NCBI GenBank assembly: GCA_038025085.1
Contig: CM076147.1
Location: 40,732,766-40,796,765 of the forward strand
Length of the DNA: 64,000 nt
From: Tetragonia tetragonoides
Lineage: Eukaryota; Streptophyta; Magnoliopsida; Caryophyllales; Aizoaceae
Reading direction: 5' to 3'
Below are positions 46,818 through 61,151 of the stretch, piece after piece. The notes under the pieces were generated by a model. The model did no database searches. It saw only the letters and a program-made list of their open reading frames with translations, and was not told the origin of the DNA. The translations under genes and the position numbers were made by a program. The stretch's first letter is position 1. Every line of letters begins with the position of its first letter.

Positions 46818-48421
46818 ATGGAGAGCACCAACTCATCGGCAGGCGGTGGGCTCCACCACCACCACCAGCCACAGCCACCGCCTACGGATCAACAACCGCA
46901 CCTGCCACCAGGGTTTCGGTTTCACCCAACAGATGAAGAGCTCGTTGTCCACTACCTTAAACGGAAAGCGCAATCGGCCCCGCTCCCCGTCGCTATCATC
47001 GCAGAGGTCGATCTCTACAAGTTCGACCCCTGGGAACTCCCTGGTATTTATCATAATTCTATAGGTCTTCAGTGGAGACACTAAAATAAATATCGTTTTC
47101 GATTTCTTTTAAAATAATTGTACTACTACAAATATTTTATTGGTAATATTACTTGTTATGATTGATAAATTGATTTGATATTGGATTTGATTTGGGGATA
47201 AAATGAAAATGGGTGCAGCTAAGGCAGTGTTTGGAGAGCAAGAGTGGTATTTCTTTAGCCCAAGGGACAGGAAGTATCCGAACGGGGCCAGGCCAAACAG
47301 GGCAGCCACGTCAGGGTATTGGAAGGCAACTGGGACCGATAAGCCAGTTGTGAGTGGAGGGAATCAAAAAGTAGGTGTGAAGAAAGCTCTGGTTTTCTAT
47401 GGCGGGAAACCTCCAAGAGGTATCAAGACTAATTGGATTATGCACGAATATCGCTTGGCTGACAATAAGCCTAACAATAGGCCCCCTGCTTATGATAATT
47501 GCAACAAAAAGGGTTCACTCCGGGTAAGTAACAGTATATATAATTTTTTTTGTTGTTGGGTTTTGTGTCTGTATTATTATTATTATTATTATTTTATTTT
47601 TGGATAAATGGAGGCAACAACTCTTTTTATATTGGATGGGCCATAGGTATGGTCCCGTCTTCTAGATATGTTAAAAGAGCACCTTCCAACGCATATATTT
47701 TGAATATTTAGGATCAATTAGTAATCAATAGTGAATATTATTGGGTATGAATTGATTTGAGATTATATGTTTTTTGTTGTAATTGAAGTTGGATGATTGG
47801 GTATTATGTCGGATATACAAGAAGAACAATACCCACAGGCCAATGGAGCAAGACAGAGATGATTCATCAATGGATGATATGATGATGATGGGTTCAATAT
47901 CTATGTCCATGGGCATACCAAGTTCAATACACACCACCAGCATAGGTCACCATCACCAGCACCAGCACCAGCACCAGCACCAGCTCTCTAAGCCACCTCT
48001 AAACTACAGCTCCTTGCTAGACACACCAACGAGCCATCATCATGACCAACAAGCTGCTGGCATGTACGAAGGTGCAGGAATCCTTGACCCCTCGTTAGCT
48101 TCTACGAGCAACTTATTGTCCCCCCTCAAGCGGACCCTCCCGTCCCTCTTCTGGACGGGTAACGATCAGCAGGGCAAGCGATTGTCGACGGTGGTGCAGG
48201 ACAACCATGATCATAACAACGGCAACATGAATTCTGTCTCCGCCAATGATAATAACCACAACAGTGGTGAGATGAACGGAGAGCGAAGTGATCATGGAAA
48301 TAATTCTATTGCTGGGTTACTTAACCAACTACCGGTTCAGACACCTTCGTTGCACCAACAGTCGTCCATGCTAGGCCCTCTTCAACCATATCCACTTCCA
48401 GGCCTCAATTGGTACTCGTAA
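46818..48421 (+). CDS. NAC056-like: NAC transcription factor, NARS1/ANAC056 type
   Basis: Three exons, 46818-47043, 47219-47523 and 47789-48421, with GT/AG borders and matching phases; 387 aa. The ATG at 46818 gives MESTNSS, the start typical of this subgroup; the upstream in-frame codons lack an ATG. After a His/Pro/Gln-rich leader, the NAC domain spans residues about 28-190: [99 protein letters not shown] and [13 protein letters not shown]. The tail has His-Gln repeats, a [10 protein letters not shown] motif and ends LPGLNWYS, all seen in the NARS1/NARS2/ANAC025 group, judged from memory. Arabidopsis NARS1/NARS2 regulate integument and seed development; a role here is by homology only. Intact. 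Confidence 0.92.
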
Positions 48422-50070
48422 ATGGTTCGAGCGAGTACGCAAACATATTATTGAATTATTATTATTATTATTATTATTATGACGACCTACACAACTTCTA
48501 ACCATTTTTATAAGGATATGCAAGTAGTAGTGTATATGAACAAGGCTTAGTCATCATCATAGTCATATAGGGCATAGTATAGTATTATTATTATACTAGT
48601 ATATACTAGTTTGATTAGTGTTGTAGATATTGATTTTGGGTTATTATGGATTGGTTGTTGAGAGATTTGAGAATAGAGAGAGAGAGAGAGAGAGGGGCAA
48701 ATTAAATGAGGGGTTTGATTAGTGGGGCTTCATACTGTTTATTAGCAATAATTGCCTGATTGTTTAGTTGATAATGCTGTATCAACTGATCCCTGCCCCT
48801 GATATTCACCAAAAAAAAAAAAAAAAAACAAAAAAAAAAAACATTTATACATATGTATACCTAGAGAGAGAGAAGAGAGTTGATCATTTGTATAGAATAA
48901 ATGAAGGAAGTGGGTTGTGATAAATTTGCATTATTATTAGGATAAACCATCGAAATGAGCCTTTTGTATAAAGTATCTCTATATATTGTTGTAGAATTAA
49001 TTGAAATGCCAATTTTTACTTGGGATTGATTGTTATTCGATCTATATATATATGTATGGTTATTCTATACTATATATATGTAGAGATGCTTTTGTTCTTC
49101 TTAATTTATTTTCATTCCTTGGTTGGCTAAAGATCATGAATGGGATGCAAAACGAGTTTCTTAGTAGTCTATATATCAATTATTTCAGTCTTTAGCTTGA
49201 AGACGATGCAGGAAAGGAAGCTGGCAACATGCCCTGGTTGTTTTTGGCTTTCCTTCATTATAGAACACCGGCTTTTTTCTTCTTAATCAGGAGTAACTTT
49301 AGAGCAAAAACCCTAGAAAGGTTAAGAATCTCAGTTTTTCTTTCAGCACATAGTATTGTTGTTCTTTTCAGGTTGTGTTTGGAGAATAAGATATTTTTTT
49401 ATGCAAAGGTTTGGGCATAAGATATTTTCATAAAAATGGTTTATCATGAAAATTATACTTTAACTTCTCCTAAAAATATAAATTCTCCTAAAAATATATC
49501 TTCTCAAAATATAATTTCTCCTAAAAATATATAGCTTGAAGAATGTGTTTATTAGGCATATAGATGTAGAGATAGAGAACTAATACAACATGGAAAGATG
49601 AGGATGTGCTATACAATGAGCTAAAAGGCAAAGAAAAAACCTTTTTTTTTTATTTCTCTTTTTTAACCCCAAATTTGCATACTTTATTTAATTTACAAGT
49701 GAATTTGCTTAGCCCTAAGAGTTTCAAATTGTGCTTTTTCAATAATAGAGGAAGAATTATGTTAAATGCATTGAATTACTATAGCTTATTAAAGATGTTA
49801 ATTGAATTTTATTTTAGATCCCCGTTACTTTATGAATTTGTACGTTTTAAGATATTGTAAATATCATTTACGAAAGCCAATGAGGTACATTAGATCCTAC
49901 GTTCGAATTTCCCATCCCTATTATATTGTATGTAAATTTATTATGTACTGCAGTAGCCATTGTGAGCTGATCGAAATTTTACATCATTGTTATGATCATA
50001 ATAAAGTTACTTAAACCATTACCAAAAGTCCAAATTAAAGCTAGCTAGCAGAAAAGTCACTACTGGCGTG
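48422..50070. other. 3' flank of the NARS1-like gene and spacer
   Basis: Presumed 3' UTR begins with an (ATT)n run (about 48454-48480), then an (AG)n run (about 48677-48694) and A tracts near 48809-48841. The rest is AT-rich with a small cluster of TTCTCCTAAAAATATA repeats at about 49466-49533. No other gene seen. Confidence 0.5.
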
Positions 50071-50336
50071 GGGTCTGTTCTCCCCAACTTATTTCTGTTT
50101 ATTTCAGCAAACTTCAACAAATTTCAGCAAACTTCAACAAAGTTAAATAAAGTTAAACAAACCAATATACAAAGTAGTTATAAAAAACACTTGAATCAAC
50201 AAGATTCAACAAAAATAAACGAAGTTCAACGAAGTTCAACAAAGTTAAATAAAGTTAAATACAGTTCAACAAAGTTCAACAAAAATAATTTTTCAGTAAT
50301 AAATATAAACGTTTTTCAGTTGGGAAGAACAGACCC
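50071..50336. mobile_element. MITE with GGGTCTGTTCTYCCCAACT termini
   Basis: The 19-bp ends GGGTCTGTTCTCCCCAACT and AGTTGGGAAGAACAGACCC are inverse with one mismatch. The interior is a degenerate tandem array of AGTTCAACAA / AGTTAAATAA. No target-site duplication identified. A related fragment (ATGTTCTTCTCAACTTATTTCTG) is in both duplication copies near 35477 and 43550. Confidence 0.65.
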
Positions 50337-51272
<936 letters not shown>

Positions 51273-51677
51273 CCAAGGATTTCATGTAAAATTAAAAAAT
51301 TCTTATCTAGGAAGAGGCATATAATTGACAAAGTTACTATATACTATCTTGTAAGAACTAAGAACATTGGGGGTTTGGGGGGGTTGTTTCACAAGAAATA
51401 TTTCTATTTGAATTGAATAGGTTCCAATAAACCATAAATAAATAACAAATTTTTTTTTTACTGCGCAAAAAGAGGGTGCAAGTGAATGGTGATTAAGGCA
51501 CCATTTGTTCGATATTTCTTACCTCATTCCCCAAGAAAATGTATATATTGTTAATTCTTACAAAGTGGCACTTTTGATGACATGGTTTCTTGCCAACTCA
51601 AGCAACCTTTAAAGCAATAAATATTTCCCCCTAACCAGCATATAAAAGAAAGAAATTAAAATTTTCTTAATATCTTA

Positions 51678-51916
51678 CGCACTATATTCCAATTTATTCT
51701 ACTGTTTGACTTAAGACCAAAGTTTACAAATTTTAACTATTAATTTGTGAAAAGTATAATAAATTACAAATTAATGTTTTTGGTTATATTCATGATTTTC
51801 AATATCATAATTATAATACTTTATGTAATTACAGTTAGTTATAACCAAAGTGTAGTATTGGAGATCATCATAAAAAGTCAAATAGTAATAAGACAAATTT
51901 AGAACAAAGGGAGTAT
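51678..51916. mobile_element. Stowaway-like MITE
   Basis: The right end is the inverse of TACTCCCTTTGTTCTAAATT, and the left end reads ATATTCCAATTTATTCTA. Both lead into ACTGTTTGACTT / AAGTCAAATAGT. TA borders and CTCCCT-type ends indicate a Tc1/mariner-derived MITE. Confidence 0.6.
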
Positions 51917-53852
51917 ACATCATCTCGTACTATCAAATATTGTATTACAATAACATAACAGAATAAAACATATTACTTCATTCAAAATATACCCTTAATT
52001 CCTTTCTAGTAGCCAAGAACAACACCAATAAAGACACCCTACAACTTTCTTTAATTTTCAGCTTTCCTTTCCCTTAGAATCTCTAAATTTTATTTGAGCT
52101 AAAAGTTGATGCCCTTTTATCTATATATATATCTTGTAACCTAAAAGAATATTAATTATTTTTCCTCTTTTTTGATTTGTGGGTGCATGTCATTTTCTTT
52201 GTATATAAGAGGTCATAATACAAATCACAAGTTGACAAGCCAGCAAGAAGGCTAATACCTCTCAAATGGCTTTCCCCATTGCTGACTATATATTGAGGGA
52301 AGCATCTCACTATCACGAAAGGGAATCATTATCCTAAAACCACACAAATTAAATGTACTTTAATCACATTCCTTGATTGGGAAAAGGTACAAATCAACTT
52401 TATCATATTTCGCATCATATTTTGCTATTTATAGAAATTTGATTTTATGTAAATGAAGTGCACTATTATCCGATCACCTCACCACCCCTCCTCTTGTGGA
52501 GGAAGCTTTACTAGAGACATCCTCTACAAATACAAATCTAACACATACTCTAATTATTTGATTAAATTGGTGAGATAAAATACGTACTCTATACGTGTTT
52601 GACTATATATACAAGATGATCATAAAAGAAAAAGAGTATGTACATGAACCTCATATTCATATTCATTCATGACCTTTTAACCTTGATTCCATAAACGTTA
52701 AAGTTGTTGTTAACAAGTGCAATTTGACTCGGTAGCGTGATAACTTCCTTAGTATCAACACGTCAAATTTATAGTAATTTGATTTGTACCTCGCTCGTTG
52801 ATTAAGTCTTCTAAGTAAAAGTAGAATGAATATTAATATGAGGAGAAAAACTTGGTAGCTTGCACTTGTTTGGTGGTTATGATTAAAGTCAAATTGTTTT
52901 GGACTAGACATGTCATGATGATATATCGATGCTATACTGGCTGTAATTTATACAGATTTTTTTTCCTCCGCTAATATTCATGAGCATGGACAAGGCCCAG
53001 GGAAAAATACTAACATCATAAACAAGTTAAGGAAGAGTTCATTCTTTGATAAAAAAAGACGTAAGAGTCCACTCGCTCTAAAACCAATTGATAATATGAG
53101 GAGTAGCTCACTTCACTTGTATGTTGATATTTCTCCCTTATTGAAACACTAGTCCTCAATCAGTTTAACATTTTCCCGCACACGAATGCCTCTTTTAGAC
53201 CTGAAGCGTGAACTGAACAACCCACAAAAGAACTTCTAAGAAATCGAAATTGGGGGTGTCTGGGAATGATTGCCTTGGGCTCTCATACCATGAACGGGAT
53301 TTAGGGTGAATGACCCCCAAATGGGAGCCCTGACGTGGTATTCATATTAAATTACAATAGTATGTAAAATTACAATGATATCCCTCGATAAGCTATTAAG
53401 AACATCTTATGTGTGCGTTCTTTAGAGTTTAATTTATATTACCAGAATGGAACTGAACTGAACTGAACTGGACAATATTGAATTGAATTGAATACAGTTA
53501 GATATGTGAGAAAAAAAAGTATATTTCTGAACTCAGCACCACTAAACTGAACTAAACATCACTTAACTGATCTGAAAATCAGTAAATTGACACCTGAATT
53601 GAACTGAATTGAACTGACCATGTAAACTCTAGTCACTTCTTACAGAAATAAGAGTAAGGATGTGACCCTATTTAGTATGAAAAGTGACCCTATGTTATCA
53701 TGAAATATTAAATTTACAAGCCTTTGTGATTTATCCTAAAGAGGACAAAAATGCCAAAATTCAAACGAAAGGAATAAAATTTGGGCTTTAAAATATGTAT
53801 GAAGCCTGCACTAGGTCGAAGCTCTCAGTTCTCAAAACCGACAGAATATTGG
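51917..53852. other. intergenic spacer
   Basis: AT-rich, no gene found. At about 53405-53645 lies a possible MITE with inverse TAGAGTTTA motifs and (AACTG)n / (AATTG)n simple repeats. Confidence 0.35.
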
Positions 53853-53860
53853 GTTTTAGA

Positions 53861-54404
53861 TAGAGCTGTCAAATAGGTCAGGTTGTGTCGTGTTTGGTGT
53901 TAAGGTTAAACGAGTCGAGAATGTCTTGACCCAAACCTAACCTATTTATTAATCGTGTCGAAAATCCTTGACCTGCACCTGACCTGTTTAATAATCGTGT
54001 TACCTGTTTAATGACCTGTTAACCCATTTATCTTTACTTATATTTTAAACTAATTAAAATATAAGAAAAAACATAAAAATTTACCTAAATTAAAAGTTCT
54101 AACCATATATAGTGTACATTCAATAGCCTAAAAGTATTAAAATGCTCAAGATAGGTGAGATTCTATTCTATTATTTACTTGTTACATATTATTTGAATTT
54201 AAATTTGACAAATCTAATTAAATAGGTCGTAAGCAGGTTGCTTTTGTGTTGGAAATCTCAACCTTAACCTAACCCATTTAACTAAATGTGTTACTCGTGT
54301 CAACCCATTTAATTAAACGGGTCAAAACCTCTCAACACTAACCCGATATATTCGTGTCCGGTTCGTGTCGTGTTATCGTGTCGTCTCAACTTTTGACAGT
54401 TCTA
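53861..54404. mobile_element. hAT-like non-autonomous element C
   Basis: Termini TAGAGCTGTCAAAT and TTTTGACAGTTCTA; exact 8-bp duplication GTTTTAGA at 53853-53860 and 54405-54412. Sub-terminal blocks repeat GTGTCGTGTT / AACCTGACCTGTTTAAT motifs in inverse orientation on the two sides of an AT-rich core. Confidence 0.8.
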
Positions 54405-54412
54405 GTTTTAGA

Positions 54413-55003
54413 GACCGTGGCTAATAAGACCGGGAGATTCATAGTGCTTCTATTCAAATGCTCTATTGGGTGAATTTCTGGCCCACAGGCTTCAACAACG
54501 CACAAAGACGATTCTGAATTTGAAATGCATAGCCCATTGTGGGTTTTAATGCCCAATAGATTAGAGCCCACTACATCAATGAAAACAAAATATTTCGAAA
54601 TAGTACTTAATAAAATCCTTGATTACAACGGGTCATCGGTGGTATGGTTGGCAATTACATATGCTGCTCATTGATACTACAGTTCACAAAATTGAAGCAA
54701 ATTCAAACAATACATAAAAGGACCTTTCAAATGAGAAGATAAAAAAAACCTCGAATTGCAATTGCTTAGAGTTGATGATATGTTGAATATAAAAAACTTA
54801 TTAGAAATGTGTAGCATTGAAGTTTGGACATGCTCAAAACTCGTTACACGAAGCTTACGATAAGATTAAACAAATAACTCTATAGGTGTGATAGAAAAAA
54901 ACAACAAACACCCTACAAGTTGCAACAGCCAAAAATCCATCCGACATTGCATAAAAGAAAAAAAAAAAGAAAAAAAAAAGAGAGAGAGTCTAAGACAGCA
55001 TAC
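54413..55003. other. intergenic spacer
   Basis: No gene or bounded element recognised. Confidence 0.35.
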
Positions 55004-55060
55004 TAGAGCCGTCAAACGGGTCGGTCAGGTCCGGTTCGGATCGATCTAATTTTTCGGATT
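55004..55060 (+). mobile_element. one-ended hAT-like fragment D
   Basis: Begins TAGAGCCGTCAAACGGGTCG and continues with GGTCCGGTTCGGATCGATC, matching the left-end style of the other TAGRG elements. No matching right end follows within 600 bp. Confidence 0.5.
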
Positions 55061-55403
55061 TGAAGTATGTTTGTGTATAAACTATTAATGAGCTTTAAAG
55101 ATATGAAGCCAGTTTTTGTCAATTTTTCCCAATCGATGTTATTGACATAAAACGAAGCAAACACCTTAATAAACCACGGCCTAAACTGCCTACACGGCTA
55201 CACCCAAAGCACCTTGAATCAAAATGACGCCCTTAAAGAATTGGATTTAAAAAAAAACAAAAACAAAGTACATACCTACCACAATAAACTCCTACGCGAT
55301 TTTACAAAGACACCCAAGAATTAGATCCAAGAAGCCTGTGAATTGTGATCGCACAACGCACCTTGCAACAGCCTTGATCATTATCACGGTGCAAAGGACA
55401 CAA

Positions 55404-55442
55404 TCCAATTTCCAATTTCCAATTTCCAATTTCCAATTTCCA
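55404..55442. repeat. 7-bp tandem repeat
   Basis: Five and a half copies of CAATTTC. Nothing further recognised around it. Confidence 0.8.
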
Positions 55443-56740
55443 ACCATAACGTCGCTCGCTATCCATCTCTAATAATACTCCTTTAGCTATTGCAAGAAAC
55501 AAACTTGATTGGTGAGATTACTATAGAGTCGGCAATCATTGAGCTATATAATTAAAACATTTAATTTTAAGCGTTATTTAAAGGAAACAAAGAGAAGAAT
55601 ACAGAAAGCAAGTTACTAGCTTTAAAAGTGGGGATGTTCCAAAAATGTGAAGCTTGCTTGCTCCCATTATGCGAAACCGGTTTTGTGGGAGCCAAAACAA
55701 CGTGATTTAAGGCGCCAACTACCATATACTACCAATCTGTCTATCCCCAAAAGCTATCATCGATCAATTTTCATCAAATAGTTAATTGTCCTTACTATTA
55801 TTAGTAGTAATGAATAATTATTATTTCTATTTAATAACCAAATATTTTTTTAACCTTCTCCCAATAGGAGTACAAAATTTGTTTAATGGATGAGTTGACA
55901 TTTCAATTGAGTTTGGTTGCCAACCACTTTAGCTCGACCTCTTAAGCCTATTAATTATTTTTATATGTGCTCTATATCCGTCACACGGGAAATCTTTCTA
56001 CTTTTCTTTTCAATGCGTCTCATATGAATCTTTCTATTTTTTTTAAAATAATTTTTGAGGATAATTTTCTATTTTACTCCTCCTCAATTTTTTATCTCTC
56101 AAAATCATAACATCCATGTGTTCCTTCCAAATGTATGTTTGAAATATTTGTGTCAAAATACATTTTCTTGGCTAATGTGTTTTCTTTTTCCTCAAGTAGA
56201 AAGATTTTCGTGAGATGAGTGGAGTATAACTGGCATAAGGGTACACCAAACAAATTGCGTTTAAGTGGCAAAAGGCAAAATGGCCAATGGATACAGTTGG
56301 GCATTTTGGGTGCTGAAAATGTGGGCATCTTCTAAAGCATGCTCCTCACTGTAACCAGCTTTGAGGTCCCATAGCCCATAGTATTTAAATAATTTAATTT
56401 GAATATTCTATACCAGAAAAGTGAATCTTAAGAAACTACTTTTATATATGATTCAATTCAATAATTTCATCAATAATGCTTGTTAGCCTAAATTAGAAAA
56501 TTAAGTTGGAGCTACTGATGAACTTAATAGATTTTAATTGGAAATTGCGTCCTAATCCTACAATCATCTTCATTAATTTCCGGTTGGCCGCGATAAATGA
56601 TCTTGTTTAATCATGGACCCAATTAGCACAGATGGTTGCCAAAAATGCACATATATATGTATCTTGTTTAATCTGAAGGAATTTCTAACCACTAACATGA
56701 TCATACATGCATAATAGAAATTCGATTAACCCAGAAAATA
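55443..56740. other. intergenic spacer
   Basis: AT-rich, non-coding; no bounded element seen up to the presumed copia LTR. Confidence 0.35.
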
Positions 56741-57275
56741 TGTGATTACTGTAATTAAATATCAAATCGAAATCCTACCTCACTCTTTGGTCGCTGGTTG
56801 GATGAACAGTGGTTGGGTATGGATGAACACATTAGATGTCGTGCCTCAACTGGTATCCACACACAGGCTCGAATCCACACGTCATTATGCTAGTACAGCG
56901 ATCCCGTTCACAACCTCCGTTCTCTCCTTACTCTAATGACACACAGTTAGGGTTTCGTGAAAATTGATTATCACGTGTTACCCTAACTGATCAGAAGTCA
57001 CGATATATATAGGGAGGCATGAGGGCTGATTAGGTTAAGTGTGTAATAGGCCTAATCCGAATTAGACCCTTCTAATAAAACGAGCCTGTTAAGTGTGCGA
57101 CCCTGCTGGTTTACTTAATGTGGCAGTAAGTCCAAAACTCTTTTCGGGCCCACAAACCGTAATTGGTTTCTAGCAAAACATTACGATTACCCTTATCAAG
57201 TAAAGATCGGTTTCCATAGTCCAACCAATAATGTGATTATTAATTCTTATGATTAGTTCATAGGCAAATCCAACA
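56741..57275 (-). repeat. presumed 3' LTR of the copia element
   Basis: On the minus strand it starts TGTTGGATTTGCC directly after the purine tract, and has a TATA-like CCCTATATATATCG at about 57002-57015. It would end in CA at 56741-56742. The start is well supported by the purine tract. The end is a guess based on the TG/CA rule because no second LTR is present for comparison. Confidence 0.5.
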
Positions 57276-57291
57276 ATCTCCCACTTGCACT
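57276..57291 (-). promoter_or_regulatory. polypurine tract of the copia element
   Basis: AGTGCAAGTGGGAGAT on the minus strand, immediately before TGTTGG. It is the usual plus-strand priming site of plant copia elements. Confidence 0.7.
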
Positions 57292-58025
57292 ATAGCTAAT
57301 CATACATTGATGATCCCTTTGTCATGTGATACCTAAATTGACCATAAGGAAGGAGTAGTGTCATCCCTATATATAGTTCAATTATGACTTTCTCGATTCC
57401 GCAGTTAAACTGTTTAAAACAAACGATTGACTTTCAATCTATTTGAGCACGGCCATGCATTTCACAATTTAAACTCATCGAGGGGCCCACAGATATCTTA
57501 CTCCCGTTATATGAGAGTGACAAATCCCATCTTGCTCACTCACATTCCTCCGCATGACTTACAACACATCATTCAATTATCTTTATAGTCATCCGATTAA
57601 GGATTAACGTTTGACAATATCAAGATATGCTAAACATCATGTAGGAAACCATGGTGAGTTCAGGTCAAAGGATCAAATTAAAAGTTGCATATGAAAAACA
57701 TTGATGACACTTATATAACAATCCTTTCAATGTTTTTGAAATGGGTCGGTCCGATACAATGTTCTTTAACATTTATCCATGTGATCAATTTCATATCTCA
57801 TAATTATGACCTGTGAAACTTGGTCATCAATCAATCCATATGATAGTCTTAATAGTTATCGAATTCCCACAAATAATGATAACTGACTACGGACAATTAG
57901 AATAATTATATTTATAACAATAGAGTCTCACAATCAAGTCACATACTTGATGATCTAAATCATATAAATTATTCATTGGGATAGCAATAAATAAATCGAA
58001 CATAAGTCACAAAATAAACCTCCCA
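57292..58025 (-). other. copia 3' untranslated region
   Basis: About 730 bp between the RNase H stop and the purine tract. No open frame recognised. Confidence 0.5.
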
Positions 58026-60107
58026 CTAGGACAGAGACCAATCATTCATGAATCTAAGTCCTTGTGTAATAGTATGACGCTCATGCTTATCCTGTGGTAG
58101 AGGCTTAATCAGCGGATCAACAATGTTCATTTCCGATGATACTCTGCACACCTTGACATCTCCCATTTGTACAAAGCTTCGTATCAAATGGTAACGTCTG
58201 AGTATATGCCTAGTTTTCTGATGATCCCTAGGCTCCTTCGCCAGTGCAATGGCCCCATTACTGTCAAGGTCCATTGGATTCGAACTATTAGGTATCACCC
58301 CAAGTTCAATGATGAATTTTCGAATCCACATTGCTTCTTTTGCTGCTTCAGAAGCAGCAATATACTCGGCTTCTATTGTAGAATCAGCAACTGTATCTTG
58401 TTTGGAACTCTTCCAACTAACTGCTCCTCCATTCAGAATGAATACAAATCCTGACTGCGATCGGGAATCATCCTTATCCGTTTGGAAGCTTGCATCAGTG
58501 TAACCACTTACAGTGAGTTCCTCTTCACCATCATAGACAAGAAACACATCCTTAGTCCTTCTCAAGTACTTGAGGATGCTCTTGACTGTGACCCAGTGAC
58601 TTTCACCTGGATTAGATTGGTATCTACTCGTCATGCTCAAAGCACAAGCAACGTCAGGACGAGTACACATCATGGCATACATGATAGAACCTGTAGCAGA
58701 AGCATAAGGAATTCTACTCATGCGATCTCGCTCATCTTCTGTCGAAGGACACTGAGTCTTGCTAAGAGTTATGCCATGTGACATGGGAAGATTACCTTTC
58801 TTGGAATCTTGCATGTTGAATCTTTTCAACACCTTATCTATATAGGTACTCTGGCTTAAGCCCAAGAGTCCTTTTGATCTATCTCTATAGATCCTAATCC
58901 CCAAGATATAGGTTGCCTCTCCCATGTCTTTCATTGAGAAACACTTTCCCAAAAAGGCTTTGACTGACTGAAGTGTAGGAATATCATTTCCAATCAGTAA
59001 TATGTCGTCCACATATAAGACCAAGAATACCACAGCGCTCCCACTAACCTTCTTGTAAACACAAGGTTCTTCTTCGCATATAAGGAAATCAAACTCTTTG
59101 ATTGCCTCATTGAAGCGAAGATTCCAACTCCTGGATGCTTGCTTCAATCCATAAATAGATCGCTGAAGCTTGCATACCTTTCCTCCTGGTGATGTGAAGC
59201 CCTCGGGTTGTGTCATGTACACATCCTCTTCCAGGTTTCCATTAAGAAAAGCTGTCTTCACATCCATCTGCCATATCTTACAGTCATAATATGCAGCAAT
59301 GGCAAGGAGTATCCTAATGGATTTAAGCATTGCGATGGGCGAAAAGGTTTCATCATAATTTATCCCATGAATTTGATTATAACCTTTTGCCACCAATCGT
59401 GCCTTGAATATATAAACATTCCCATGCATGTCAATTTTCTTCTTGAAAACCCATTTACACTCAATGGTTTTTACGCCATCAGGTGGGTCTACCAAAGTCC
59501 ATACTTTGTTTTCATACATGGAATCCATTTCATATTTCATGGCTTGAAGCCATTTGTCGGAATCTGGGCCCATCATTGCTTCCATGTAGGTCGTAGGCTC
59601 GTCATCCTCTATTAATAATATATGACGATGTTCAGTCACCAAGAAATCATATCTAATGGGTTCTCGGCGCTCTCTTTCAGACCTACGAGGTGATGGTGCC
59701 ACAGGTGTAGCTACTACAACATCTTGTAAACTACTTTGAGTCTCCTCAGAAATTGGAGTACTCTCCTGTGGCTCTCGAACCTCTTCGAATTGCACTTTAC
59801 TCCCACTGGTTCCTTTAAAAAGAAACTCTCTTTCTAAGAAGACACCATGTCGAGCCACAAACACTTTGTTGTCGGTGGGATGGTAAAAGTAATATCCTTT
59901 AGCTTCTTTAGGATATCCCACATAGAAGCATTTATCAGATTTAGGTCCAAGCTTATCAGAAAGTAAACGTTTTACATAAGTTTCACAACCCCAAATCTTT
60001 AGAAAAGTCAAGCTGGGAACTTTTCCCGTCCATTTCTCAAATGGTGTCTTTTCTACTGATTTTGATGGACTCCTGTTAAGTGTGAACGCAACTGTCTCAA
60101 TAGCATA
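58026..60107 (-). pseudogene. copia integrase end, reverse transcriptase and RNase H
   Basis: One long frame following the stop at 60108. It runs from the integrase C-terminus (LKIWGCETYVKRL, YVGYP) through the reverse transcriptase and RNase H. The reverse transcriptase has KWVFKKKIDMHGNV, ARLVAKGY, QMDVKTAFLNGNL, SIYGLKQASRSW and the catalytic YVDD. The RNase H has SGYTDASF and EAEYIAAS, then ADE-like MNIVDPLIK. The stop is at 58026-58028. This is the best-preserved part of the element. Confidence 0.88.
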
Positions 60108-61151
60108 TCACCAAAAATATATTGAAAGACTAGTAAGGCTCATCATTGATCGAACCATGTCTAACAAAGTTCGATTTCTCCTCTCCGATACACCATTCCA
60201 TTGAGGTGTACCTGGAGGGGTGAGTTGTGAAACAATTCCACAATCTTTCAAATGACTATCGAACTCTTGGCTTAGATACTCACCCCCTCGATCTGATCGA
60301 AGGGATTTAATATTTTTTCCAAGTTGATTTTGTACTTCATTCTGAAACTCCCTGAACTTTTCAAAGGATTCAGATTTATGCCTCATCAAGTAGACATAAC
60401 CATACCTGCTGAAGTCATCAGTAAAGGTAATGAAGTAGTGGTAACCTCCTCTAGCAACTGTGCTTAATGGTTCGCATACATCAGTATGTATGAGGCCTAA
60501 TAAATCACTTGCTCTCTCAATGTGACCAGTGAAAGGTGTCTTAGTCATCTTACCTAATAAACAAGACTCACGTGTCTCAAATGACTCAAAGTCAAATGAG
60601 TTTAAAAGTCCATCATTATGGAGCTTTTGAGTACGTTTCTCGTTTATATGTCCAAGACGACAATGCCAAAGGTAAGTTGGGTTAGAGTCATTTGATTTAA
60701 GCCTCTTAGTAGTTATGTTATAAACTGGAATTTTAAGGTCTAGAACATAAAGGCCATTTTTCATTGGACCGCTACCATAAAATATATCTTTATAAAAGGA
60801 ACAACATTTGTTCTTAATCACAAAGACAAAATCTTCCAAGTCCAAAACGGAAACAGAAATAATATTCCTGCTAATGGCAGGTACATAATAACAATTATTG
60901 AGTTCTAAAACCAATCCAAATGGCAAACTTAAATAAAATGTTCCTACAGATAACGCAGCAACTCTTGCTCCATTTCCAATGCGCAGGTCCACTCCTCCTT
61001 TTGCCAAAGTCCTACTTCTCTTTAGTCCCTGCACATTTGCACAAATGTGAGCACCACATCCGGTATCTAGTACCCAAGAAGTAGAATTTGAAGAAGTAAA
61101 TACATTTACTTCTATAACATATCATTTACCTGAAGTTGAAGGAACACTTCC
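60108..61151 (-). pseudogene. copia protease and integrase
   Basis: Contains the aspartic protease motif WVLDTGCGAH (about 61060-61090) and the integrase zinc-finger region (LWHCRLGHINEKR, then ESCLLGK). The catalytic region follows: IHTDVCEP, TFTDDFSRYGYVYLM and NGVSERRNRTLLDMVR. In-frame stops occur at 61152 (TAG), near 61125 (TGA) and at 60108 (TGA in a YFW-YAIETVAF block, where Gly is usual). Frame is otherwise kept into the reverse transcriptase. Confidence 0.85.

Noticed and set aside
24170..48421. The two NAC genes as a tandem duplicate pair
   Set aside because: Their N-termini, linker and C-terminal motifs place them in different NAC subgroups, and they are 21 kb apart.
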